A DNA stretch of 64,000 bases from Epilithonimonas sp042695135 (GTDB lineage Bacteria > Bacteroidota > Bacteroidia > Flavobacteriales > Weeksellaceae): NCBI RefSeq assembly GCF_042695135.1, contig NZ_CP170547.1:372001-436000 (forward strand). Direction: 5' to 3'. Positions 1-7,421 of the stretch are shown here, piece by piece; the first letter of the stretch is position 1, and each line of letters opens with the position of its first letter. Position numbers and translations under genes: made by a program. The notes under the pieces are model-generated. The model saw only the letters and a program-made list of their open reading frames with translations. It was not told the origin of the DNA and made no database searches.

Positions 1-468
1 GTTTTACTTCACTTCAAGGAAGTTTATCCCCAGAATAGTTTCTAATATTCAACTTTAAAATTAATTACAAACATTTGTTAATAACATCTATAATGATTTG
101 ATTATCAATATTAAATTAATGTTAAAAAGCTACTCATTAATCCACATTTCGTGTGATGAAATAATTGGTTTTTATTTCTCCGCATACTACCGCACTACAA
201 CAATACACTACAATATTATTTTTTTATAAAAAGAAAAAGAGATGTATAATAATGTAATGAAGGTTTGTGGATTCTTTTTGCAAATTAAATTTTTGAAAGG
301 GAAGAATAAGTTTTAAATTTGTGAAACAAAAAGGGCAGGATTTATTCTGTTCTTTCGATAAAAACCTTAAATTATTATTTTAATGAAATCGCCAAAATTT
401 GTAAACGCAAACTTGATTGTAAAACGAGCGATTGCATATGGCAAGTAAAAAACAATTTAAATCTACAT
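1..468. other. AT-rich intergenic region upstream of pgk
   Basis: No convincing coding frame is seen. The stretch is very AT-rich and contains three sequences close to the DnaA box TTATCCACA: TTATCCCCA at 24-32 and TAATCCACA at 138-146 (one mismatch each), and TGTGGATTC at 266-274 on the other strand (two mismatches). A promoter candidate for pgk lies at 292-321. Whether the first 240 bases belong to a replication origin or only to an upstream gene's 3' region cannot be decided from the window. Confidence 0.5.
292..321 (+). promoter_or_regulatory. Bacteroidota-type promoter for pgk
   Basis: TTTG at 292-295 and TAAATTTG at 314-321 are separated by 18 nt, matching the -33 TTTG / -7 TAnnTTTG consensus. 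The predicted leader before the pgk start at 469 would be about 140 nt. Confidence 0.5.
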
Positions 469-1659
469 ATGAAAACAATAAAAGATTTCGATTTTAAAAA
501 CAAAAAAGCTTTAGTACGAGTTGACTTCAATGTTCCGCAGGACGAAAATCTAAAGGTGACGGACAATACGAGAATTGTATCTGTAAAACCTACCGTTGAT
601 AAAATCCTTGCTGATGGCGGTTCTGTAATTTTAATGACACACCTTGGAAGACCAAAAGGCGAAGTAAACGATAAGTATTCCCTTAAAAATATTCTGGATG
701 AAGTTTCTTCAGTTCTTGGTAAAGGAGTGAAATTTGTTGAGGAATCCGTAGGAGAGAAGGCAGAACAAGCTGCTGCTGAACTTCAACCTGGCGAAATTCT
801 TTTGTTGGAGAATCTTCGTTTTCATAATGAAGAAGAAAAAGGTGATGAAGCTTTTGCAGAAAAGCTATCAAAATTAGGTGATGCTTATGTGAATGATGCC
901 TTCGGAACTGCCCACAGAGCACACGCTTCTACAGCTGTAATTGCTGAATTTTTTTCTTCTACTAAATTTTTCGGTTTACTGATGGAAAATGAATTAATCG
1001 CAATCGATAAAGTTCTAAAATCTGGTGAAAAGCCTGTAACTGCGATACTTGGCGGTTCAAAAGTTTCTACAAAAATTACAATTATTGAGAATATTCTTCC
1101 TGCAATTGACAACTTAATCATTGGTGGTGGAATGTCTTTTACATTCATCAAAGCATTAGGTGGGAAGATTGGTCAATCGATTGTAGAAGAAGATAAATTG
1201 AGTCTTGCTTTAGAAATTCTTGAAAAAGCAAAACAACATAATGTAGAAGTTTATCTTCCGACAGATGTTATAATTGCTGATGATTTCAATAATGAAGCTG
1301 AAAAGAAAGTGGCAGATATCAGAGAAATTCCGGAAGATTGGCAAGGTCTGGATGCTGGTCCAAAATCGAGAGAAATTTTTAATGATGTTTTGTTAAATTC
1401 CAGAACGATTCTTTGGAATGGTCCAATCGGCGTTTTTGAAATGCCAAATTTTGCTGCCGGAACTAAAGCTTTGGGTGACAGTATTGCAGAGGCGACAAGA
1501 CTTGGTGCATTTTCACTAGTTGGAGGCGGAGACAGTGTTGCTTTTGTAAAACAATTCGGATATTCTGACAAAGTAAGTTATGTTTCCACTGGAGGAGGAG
1601 CTATGTTGGAAAGTTTGGAAGGTTTGGAACTTCCAGGCGTTGCTGCAATCAACAAATAA
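469..1659 (+). CDS. pgk: Phosphoglycerate kinase
   Basis: Cytosolic glycolytic enzyme that transfers the phosphate of 1,3-bisphosphoglycerate to ADP. The 396-residue length is normal for bacteria. The N-terminal substrate motif RVDFNVP is at residues 17-23 and the LGRPKG motif at 59-64. The C-terminal nucleotide domain carries the GGGDSVA loop near residue 362 and a closing STGGGA motif. The ATG at 469 follows an in-frame stop-rich leader and gives the canonical N-terminus. It stands alone, with its own promoter candidate and a strong terminator at 1681-1708. Identification is secure. Confidence 0.98.
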   Translation: MKTIKDFDFKNKKALVRVDFNVPQDENLKVTDNTRIVSVKPTVDKILADGGSVILMTHLGRPKGEVNDKYSLKNILDEVSSVLGKGVKFVEESVGEKAEQAAAELQPGEILLLENLRFHNEEEKGDEAFAEKLSKLGDAYVNDAFGTAHRAHASTAVIAEFFSSTKFFGLLMENELIAIDKVLKSGEKPVTAILGGSKVSTKITIIENILPAIDNLIIGGGMSFTFIKALGGKIGQSIVEEDKLSLALEILEKAKQHNVEVYLPTDVIIADDFNNEAEKKVADIREIPEDWQGLDAGPKSREIFNDVLLNSRTILWNGPIGVFEMPNFAAGTKALGDSIAEATRLGAFSLVGGGDSVAFVKQFGYSDKVSYVSTGGGAMLESLEGLELPGVAAINK

Positions 1660-1680
1660 GAATTCATTTTCTAAATATAT

Positions 1681-1708
1681 AAAACCGACAAAGTAATTTG
1701 TCGGTTTT
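1681..1708 (+). terminator. Terminator after pgk, probably bidirectional
   Basis: A perfect 12-bp inverted repeat (1681-1692 with 1697-1708, loop GTAA) has ACCGACAAA as its core. T-rich sequence follows on + and, through the A-run, on - as well, so it could also end the leftward methyltransferase transcript. Confidence 0.85.
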
Positions 1709-1873
1709 ATTTTGTCTGTACTAATCTTCAAGAAAAATATTTTAAACGATTCTCAAGGATTTTTATATGAAAATTAAAAATCTGTCTGAATTTTTAAATT
1801 TTTGCATTTATTAACAAATTTTGAACAGAATACCTAAAAATTGACCTTCAGAAACTGCTCAAAAATCGATTTT

Positions 1874-2695
1874 CTACCTTTTTTCGATAATGTATATCAA
1901 ACTGGAAAATTCCGAGTTAAAAAGTGCTTTTACGTTAGAAATCATTCCGTGAACGACTGCTTTTAGCCAAAAAAGTGGTAATTTCTTATATTTTTCACTC
2001 AACATTGAGATATAAAATGAATCGAGTAGGAGCGGTTTGATTTTTCTTAATTTCCAATCTGGGTTTTTTGAAATCAGATTTTCCATTCCGTTTTTTGAAA
2101 AATGATAGATGTGTCTTGGTACATCATATGCCGCCCAAAATTCTTTATAATGTTTTGCATCGTAAGAAGTCGGATTTGGAACTGCAATAATTAATAAACC
2201 TTTTTCTTTTAATTTTGAATGGAAAATATCCAAAATTTCGCTTTGATTTTCGATGTGTTCAAAGACGTGCCAAAGCGTAATGGCGTCCAAACTTTGATTT
2301 TCTATTGAACTTAAATCATCAATAATTTTTGCTTTTGACGTCTTATTAATTGCCGCATTTCTTGCATCAGAATTTGGTTCGAATCCAAAAGTTTCGAAAT
2401 CATTTTCGATATATTTTACAAATTCTCCAGCGCCGCACCCGTAATCTAAAACTTTAGAATTCTTTTTTATTCTGTCCAAAAGAATCGTTTTCTTATATTG
2501 AAGATTGAAATATTGTAAAAATTTATAAACTTTTTCCTTCAAACTTCCAGTGTCCTGATGATGCGAAATATAATCTTTACTCTCATAATATTTGGAAATA
2601 TTCGATGGAATAGGAGTGGTTTTGAAAACACCTTTTGTTTCCGTTTCTATAAGTTCGAATTCTTCCTGAGAAAGAAAATGGTCTTTAATTTTCAT
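1874..2695 (-). CDS. Class I SAM-dependent methyltransferase
   Basis: Predicted 273-residue methyltransferase. Motif I is VLDYGCGAGEF followed by the acidic GFEPN loop that binds S-adenosylmethionine. The DAITLWHVFEH and LLIIAVPNP segments are typical of the UbiG/BioC-like fold, but the substrate cannot be inferred. An in-frame extension to 2725 is possible, but it would start inside the terminator hairpin at 2717-2745, so I prefer the ATG at 2695 (MKIKDHFLSQ). It follows mnmG on the same strand but is separated from it by that hairpin and a parS-like site. It may therefore rely on read-through or on a promoter I do not see. Confidence 0.85.
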   Translation of the reverse strand: MKIKDHFLSQEEFELIETETKGVFKTTPIPSNISKYYESKDYISHHQDTGSLKEKVYKFLQYFNLQYKKTILLDRIKKNSKVLDYGCGAGEFVKYIENDFETFGFEPNSDARNAAINKTSKAKIIDDLSSIENQSLDAITLWHVFEHIENQSEILDIFHSKLKEKGLLIIAVPNPTSYDAKHYKEFWAAYDVPRHIYHFSKNGMENLISKNPDWKLRKIKPLLLDSFYISMLSEKYKKLPLFWLKAVVHGMISNVKALFNSEFSSLIYIIEKR

Positions 2696-2711
2696 TTTAA
2701 AATCTGTTTTA

Positions 2712-2745
2712 AGCAAAAAGAACAATGAAAATTACATTGTTCTTT
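2712..2745 (-). terminator. Rho-independent terminator after mnmG
   Basis: An 11-bp perfect inverted repeat (2717-2727 with 2735-2745, 7-nt loop) is followed on the minus strand by CTTTTTG. It lies directly downstream of mnmG and just before the methyltransferase start. Confidence 0.75.
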
Positions 2746-2749
2746 GATA

Positions 2750-2765
2750 TGTTTCACGTGGAACA
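2750..2765. other. parS-like centromere site
   Basis: TGTTTCACGTGGAACA differs at one position from the palindromic ParB-binding consensus TGTTCCACGTGGAACA. It is the exact reverse complement of the site at 4700-4715. parS sites cluster around bacterial origins, so this pair suggests the window is origin-proximal. parA and parB are not in the window. Confidence 0.8.
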
Positions 2766-2772
2766 TTAATAA

Positions 2773-4635
2773 TTATCTGCCTAGATAAATCAATAAAACA
2801 TTGATGTCGGATGGAGAAACACCACTGATTCTACCCGCTTGTGCAATCGTTACTGGTCTTACTTTTGTCATTTTTTGCTTGGCTTCTGTAGATAAAGAAG
2901 ATAGTTTAGAATAATCGAAATCTTCAGGAATTTTGATAGTTTCTAAACGATTAAGTTTAGCTACATTTTCCTTTTCTTTTTCGATGTAACCTTTGTATTT
3001 GATATTGATTTCGGCCTGTTCTCGTACTTCTTCTTTGTAAGCAGAAGTAATATCCTTGATAGTTTGGATCTCTTCTAATTTATCTAATGTCATATTTGGA
3101 CGTGTCAAGTAATGAGAGGCCCTGTAAGCTTGGTCAACTACGTTAGATTGTATGGATTCCAATATTGGATTAATGACTCCAGGTTTGATTGAAGTTTCTC
3201 TCAAATAAGCTTCAAGTTCGTCACTTTTTTCGATTTTTTCCTGAACATTTCTCAGTCTTTCTTCTTTTGCTAAGCCAAGATTGTAAGCCTTTTCTGTCAA
3301 TCTGATGTCTGCATTATCCTGTCTCAAAAGCAATCTATATTCTGCACGTGAAGTGAACATTCTATAAGGTTCTTCTGTTCCTTTTGTAATCAAATCATCT
3401 ATTAAAACGCCAATATAAGCTTCATCTCTGTTAAGAATGAATTCTCCCTTGTCATGAACTTTATTGTGTGCATTAATACCCGCCATAAGGCCTTGTCCGG
3501 CTGCTTCTTCATAACCAGTCGTTCCGTTGATTTGACCAGCGAAATATAGGTTTTGAATCAATTTAGTTTCAAGCGTATGATAAAGTTGGGTAGGAGGGAA
3601 GTAGTCATATTCTATGGCGTAGCCAGGACGGAAAACTTTGACATTTTCGAAGCCTGGAATATGCCTCATCGCTTTGATTTGAACATCTTCCGGAAGCGAA
3701 GAACTGAATCCATTCACATAAATTTCTACTGTTTTCCAGCCTTCTGGTTCTACGAAAAGTTGATGTCTGTTTCTCTCTGCAAAACGGTTGATTTTATCTT
3801 CAATACTTGGGCAGTATCTTGGTCCGGTACTTTGGATAGTTCCGTTGAACATTGGACTTCTGTCAAAACCTTCACGTAAAATATCGTGGACAGTTTCATT
3901 AGTATAAACGATGTGACAGCTTAATTGTTTAGTTAACTTTGGTGTATCTAAATAACTGAATTTCTGAGGATTCTCGTCGCCTTTTTGTTCTTCCATTTTG
4001 GAGTAATCCAAGCTTCTTCCATCAACACGTGGAGGTGTTCCGGTTTTCATTCTTCCTGATTCGAAACCTAGAGAAACGAGTTGTTCTGTGATTCCGAAAG
4101 CTCTTGGTTCGCCCATTCTTCCACCACCTAATTGTTTGTCCCCGACATGGATTAAACCATTCAGGAATGTTCCGTTGGTAAGAACTACGGATTTGGATCT
4201 GATTTCGATTCCTAATCCAGTTATAACGCCGACTGCTTTACCATTTTCTATGATCAGGCTTTTTACCATATCCTGAAAAAAGTCGAGGTTTGGTGTATTT
4301 TCAAGAGCCAGGCGCCATTCTTCTGCGAAGAGCATTCGGTCATTTTGAGTTCTTGGCGACCACATTGCCGGACCTTTGGAAAGGTTCAGCATTTTGAATT
4401 GGATGGCTGATTTGTCGGCAATGATACCGGAGTAACCACCCATTGCATCTATTTCACGGACGATTTGTCCTTTGGCAATTCCACCCATTGCAGGATTGCA
4501 GCTCATTTGTCCAATGGTTTGCATATTCATTGTGACCAATAGGGTTTTTGAACCTAAATTGGCTGCTGCAGCTGCGGCCTCGCAACCTGCGTGACCTGCA
4601 CCAACGACGATAACGTCATATATTTCTGTAATCAT
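2773..4635 (-). CDS. mnmG: tRNA uridine-5-carboxymethylaminomethyl synthesis enzyme MnmG
   Basis: FAD-dependent subunit that, with MnmE, installs the (carboxymethyl)aminomethyl group at C5 of wobble U34 in several tRNAs. The 620-residue length is standard. The Rossmann dinucleotide motif GAGHAG is at residues 12-17, followed by the SCNPAMGG segment. The FAGQINGTTGYEEAAGQG block and the C-terminal helical domain (VSPSDINVLLIYLGR) are typical. Its leader holds a tandem repeat (4648-4673) and it is flanked on both sides by parS-like sites. mnmG (gidA) is often close to oriC, which fits. The mnmE partner is not in the window. Confidence 0.98.
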   Translation of the reverse strand: MITEIYDVIVVGAGHAGCEAAAAAANLGSKTLLVTMNMQTIGQMSCNPAMGGIAKGQIVREIDAMGGYSGIIADKSAIQFKMLNLSKGPAMWSPRTQNDRMLFAEEWRLALENTPNLDFFQDMVKSLIIENGKAVGVITGLGIEIRSKSVVLTNGTFLNGLIHVGDKQLGGGRMGEPRAFGITEQLVSLGFESGRMKTGTPPRVDGRSLDYSKMEEQKGDENPQKFSYLDTPKLTKQLSCHIVYTNETVHDILREGFDRSPMFNGTIQSTGPRYCPSIEDKINRFAERNRHQLFVEPEGWKTVEIYVNGFSSSLPEDVQIKAMRHIPGFENVKVFRPGYAIEYDYFPPTQLYHTLETKLIQNLYFAGQINGTTGYEEAAGQGLMAGINAHNKVHDKGEFILNRDEAYIGVLIDDLITKGTEEPYRMFTSRAEYRLLLRQDNADIRLTEKAYNLGLAKEERLRNVQEKIEKSDELEAYLRETSIKPGVINPILESIQSNVVDQAYRASHYLTRPNMTLDKLEEIQTIKDITSAYKEEVREQAEINIKYKGYIEKEKENVAKLNRLETIKIPEDFDYSKLSSLSTEAKQKMTKVRPVTIAQAGRISGVSPSDINVLLIYLGR

Positions 4636-4647
4636 TTTATTTGCTTT

Positions 4648-4673
4648 TGGCTAATAGCGAATGGCTAATAGCA
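4648..4673 (-). repeat. Tandem repeat in the mnmG leader
   Basis: The word TGGCTAATAGC occurs twice (4648-4658 and 4662-4672) between the mnmG start and the upstream parS-like site. In the mRNA sense it reads as GCTATTAGCC repeated. Function unknown. Confidence 0.7.
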
Positions 4674-4699
4674 ATAAAATTTTTAATTTCATATTTGAA

Positions 4700-4715
4700 T
4701 GTTCCACGTGAAACA
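4700..4715. other. parS-like centromere site
   Basis: TGTTCCACGTGAAACA has one mismatch to the palindromic ParB consensus and is the exact reverse complement of the site at 2750-2765. The two sites bracket mnmG about 1.95 kb apart. Confidence 0.8.
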
Positions 4716-4749
4716 TTGTCAAAACTTAATTCAAAAATGGAACTGTAAC

Positions 4750-4846
4750 TAGCCCCGATTGCAACGGAAATCCTTTTTGTAAGAAGCGATGGGAAAAGCC
4801 AAGGACTTGCTAAAAGATTGCAGTGGAAAGCGGGATTAAGCTCCTA
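4750..4846 (+). ncRNA. Putative structured intergenic RNA or repeat element
   Basis: The stretch starts with AGCCCCGATTGCAACGG and ends with GATTGCAGTGG then GCGGGATTAAGCTCC. The ends can pair as AGC/GCT, CCCG/CGGG and an inner TTGCAAC/GATTGCAG arm, with a variable middle. From memory, elements with AGCCCCGAT...GGAAATCC...GCGGGA...GCTCC are common between flavobacterial genes, but I cannot name the family with certainty. The element overlaps the ybeY stop codon. The strand is assigned by similarity to that remembered form. Confidence 0.4.
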
Positions 4847-5260
4847 AAAATTTAAATACCGATTGATATAAAAATCTTCTTTTTGTCGCATTGTGGATTC
4901 TTCCTCCTCAGTTTTGTCCTTGTATCCGCAAAGATGAAGGAGACCGTGAGCCAAAACTCTCCGGAATTCTGATTCAAAATCCTGCGATAGGGTAGAAGCG
5001 TTGTCCAAAATGCGCGGCAAAGATACGAAAATATCTCCTGAGATGGTTTTTCCCTTCACATAGTCGAACGTGATGATATCTGTGTAATAATCGTGGTCGA
5101 GATAATCCTGATTAACTTTAAGAAGATACTCATCGTCACAAAAAATGTAATTGATGTCGCCGGGTTTTTTGTTCTCAGAAAGAATCAGATCTTCTAGCCA
5201 AATTGAAATATTTGGATGGATATCTTTGGAATCTATATTTTCAAAAAAGTAATTTATCAT
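4844..5260 (-). CDS. ybeY: rRNA maturation endoribonuclease YbeY
   Basis: Metal-dependent endoribonuclease of the UPF0054 family, involved in 16S rRNA 3' maturation and 70S quality control. The 138-residue length is normal. The metal motif near residues 108-117 reads HGLLHLCGYKD. The first two His of the usual HGxLHLxGYDH are present, but the third His is not at its usual place, a variation I recall from Bacteroidota homologs. It sits 3 nt after the patatin gene on the same strand, as the last gene of a murF-alr / patatin / ybeY operon. Confidence 0.93.
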   Translation of the reverse strand: MINYFFENIDSKDIHPNISIWLEDLILSENKKPGDINYIFCDDEYLLKVNQDYLDHDYYTDIITFDYVKGKTISGDIFVSLPRILDNASTLSQDFESEFRRVLAHGLLHLCGYKDKTEEEESTMRQKEDFYINRYLNF

Positions 5261-5263
5261 ATT

Positions 5264-7420
5264 TTAAAACCAATGTCCGAGAATGACACTGAATAATGCT
5301 TGGTGTTTGTTGAGTGATTTGCTGAGATTAAGTTTAATTTGACCAAAAGGAGATTTATAACCGGCGGTAAGTCCAATAGAACTATAATTCAGTTTCACGG
5401 CATCTTCAAATTTAATAGAGTCGAAAAGATTTGCGATACTGAAATTGCCTATCAAAAAATAATTTTTATTAAACCTTAACTGAAAATCACTGGACGCAAG
5501 AAAAATATTATTATCATTAAGCAACCCGAATTGGTAGCCTGCAAATCGCTTGAAGTTTACAATATTCTGTTCAAAAATTCCGCCTAACCTATATTGATAA
5601 AAACTTGGTAAAACATCGCCAACGGTAATTCCGCCATAGAGATTAAGACGATATGTGAACATTTTTGAGATATAGAAATTCATTTTTATATCTGCTTTTA
5701 TTAAAATAGGTTTCTTCTCCAGCTCATCACCAAAAAGATCAATAATTTTTCCTTCAGCATTTAAGTAAAAACCTTTTGTAGGGAAATCTTTATCATTCTG
5801 AGTATCGCTTTTCAGGAACAAATAAGGATTGACATATTTTGCAGACTTTTTATCAGCTCCATTTTTATCACTTCCAAAATAATCGTAGCTGATTCCGCCT
5901 CCCATTGCAAATTTATCTTTCCATACAGATTGAATGTATGCTTCATTTCTAAACCATTTCCAGGTTTCTAAAGTATTATTATCCGCATTTTTTAAGTCAA
6001 AACTCATTCCTGTAGAATATAGTCCAAAACCCGGAATATAGCCGTTATCAATAAAATAATTGAAATAATACCTCGGACTATCTCCGACTACTACGTCGAA
6101 TGACAGATTTGAGTTTAAAAACAACAGTCGTTTTGCCGAGTAGTTGAGGAGCAATCCTGTTTTGAAGATTTCATCATAATGCAAACCTATTTTGAGAAAG
6201 TGTCTTGTATCGTCCTCTGTTACATATAATTTCAAATAGTTAGTGTTATTTTCCTGAACGATATCATAATTGAGAAACTTATAGTTGTTCGTTGCATAAA
6301 GTTTGTCCAGCATTTTATTAACACTGCCATAAGTCTGCATAGAAGGGATTTTAAGCCCCATTTTTCCACGGATATAATTCGATCTGTAGATTTTTGCATT
6401 GACTACGACAAGACTGTCAATTTTATAGACGTTTGAGAAGATCGGATTAATAGAAGATCTTACTCTGTCAAAATTTCTTTTGGGCAATTCTTTCAGGATA
6501 TCGGTATATTTAAGAGCTTCCACATAACCGCTGTCCAAGATTTGACGTTTGCTGTCGTAGCTTGTAGCTGTTATTCCTGTAAGGTTTGGTTTGATATTGA
6601 TATCTGTATAGTTGTATTGATTTTTTGTTTCCTTTTGAATTCCAAAATCAATGATCTGGTTAAGGATAGAAATAACACTATTGAGATTATCTCTTTTCGT
6701 TAAAGGCTGATTAAGGTCTACACCAATTACAATATCAATCCCTTTATCTTTTAACGGTTTTGAAGGGTAATTTACGCTCATCGCACCATCCACATAAATA
6801 CTGTCACCGATTTTTACTGGCTCTAGAAGCGATGGGAAAGCAGAACTCGCAAGAATTGATGAAACTAGATCACCTTTTTCAAAAACCTTCATCTCGCCAC
6901 TTTCTATGTTTGTAGCAACACACATAAAAGGAATTGGTAACTTGGAAAAATCATCAATATTAGAGACGTTTTTCATCAATTCTTTAAGTAGATAAATATT
7001 CCTTTGACCGGTACTAATTGACGACGGAAAAGAAACTTTACCATTTTTCAGAGGAATCGTCAGCAGATATTTGTCAACACTTTTATTGAAAAATGAGGTT
7101 TCCTGACGTGTTTTTGGATCAGTAATTAATGAGTAGAAATCAGTATCCATCACGATTTTCTCGATGTCTTTTCCGGTATATCCAGAAGCGTATAGTCCAC
7201 CAACAATAGCACCCATACTGGTTCCGGAAATGTAATCAATTTTAATTCCAAGAGAATCTATGACCTTCAAAACACCCACGTGGGAGAATCCCTTGGCACC
7301 GCCTCCGGAAAGAGAAAGTCCAATTCTCGGATTTTTCGGAATGGTCAGGTTTTCTTTTACTTGTGCATAACCTATCAGATAGGCTAAAAAAGTAAATAGA
7401 AATATAAGTTTTTTTATCAT
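5264..7420 (-). CDS. Patatin-like phospholipase with C-terminal outer-membrane beta-barrel
   Basis: 718 residues. A signal peptide ends around residue 19. The patatin domain follows, with oxyanion loop SGGGAKG at 38-44, nucleophile elbow GTSMG at 66-70 (Ser68) and the dyad Asp in DGA near residue 211. A POTRA-like region and a BamA-type barrel (roughly residues 400-718) end in a typical outer-membrane C-terminus (GHWF). This is the RssA/PlpD-like, surface-antigen architecture: a lipase tethered to its own barrel. The natural lipid substrate is unknown. It is separated by 1 nt from murF-alr and by 3 nt from ybeY, so it is translated as part of that operon. Confidence 0.92.
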   Translation of the reverse strand: MIKKLIFLFTFLAYLIGYAQVKENLTIPKNPRIGLSLSGGGAKGFSHVGVLKVIDSLGIKIDYISGTSMGAIVGGLYASGYTGKDIEKIVMDTDFYSLITDPKTRQETSFFNKSVDKYLLTIPLKNGKVSFPSSISTGQRNIYLLKELMKNVSNIDDFSKLPIPFMCVATNIESGEMKVFEKGDLVSSILASSAFPSLLEPVKIGDSIYVDGAMSVNYPSKPLKDKGIDIVIGVDLNQPLTKRDNLNSVISILNQIIDFGIQKETKNQYNYTDINIKPNLTGITATSYDSKRQILDSGYVEALKYTDILKELPKRNFDRVRSSINPIFSNVYKIDSLVVVNAKIYRSNYIRGKMGLKIPSMQTYGSVNKMLDKLYATNNYKFLNYDIVQENNTNYLKLYVTEDDTRHFLKIGLHYDEIFKTGLLLNYSAKRLLFLNSNLSFDVVVGDSPRYYFNYFIDNGYIPGFGLYSTGMSFDLKNADNNTLETWKWFRNEAYIQSVWKDKFAMGGGISYDYFGSDKNGADKKSAKYVNPYLFLKSDTQNDKDFPTKGFYLNAEGKIIDLFGDELEKKPILIKADIKMNFYISKMFTYRLNLYGGITVGDVLPSFYQYRLGGIFEQNIVNFKRFAGYQFGLLNDNNIFLASSDFQLRFNKNYFLIGNFSIANLFDSIKFEDAVKLNYSSIGLTAGYKSPFGQIKLNLSKSLNKHQALFSVILGHWF

Positions 7421-7421
7421 A

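Noticed and set aside
375..566. 63-residue open frame on the minus strand across the pgk start
   Set aside because: It overlaps the pgk start and promoter-proximal leader and has no protein-like features; a shadow frame.
2696..2725. Earlier start for the methyltransferase at 2725
   Set aside because: It would begin inside the mnmG terminator hairpin and adds ten residues unlike the family start.
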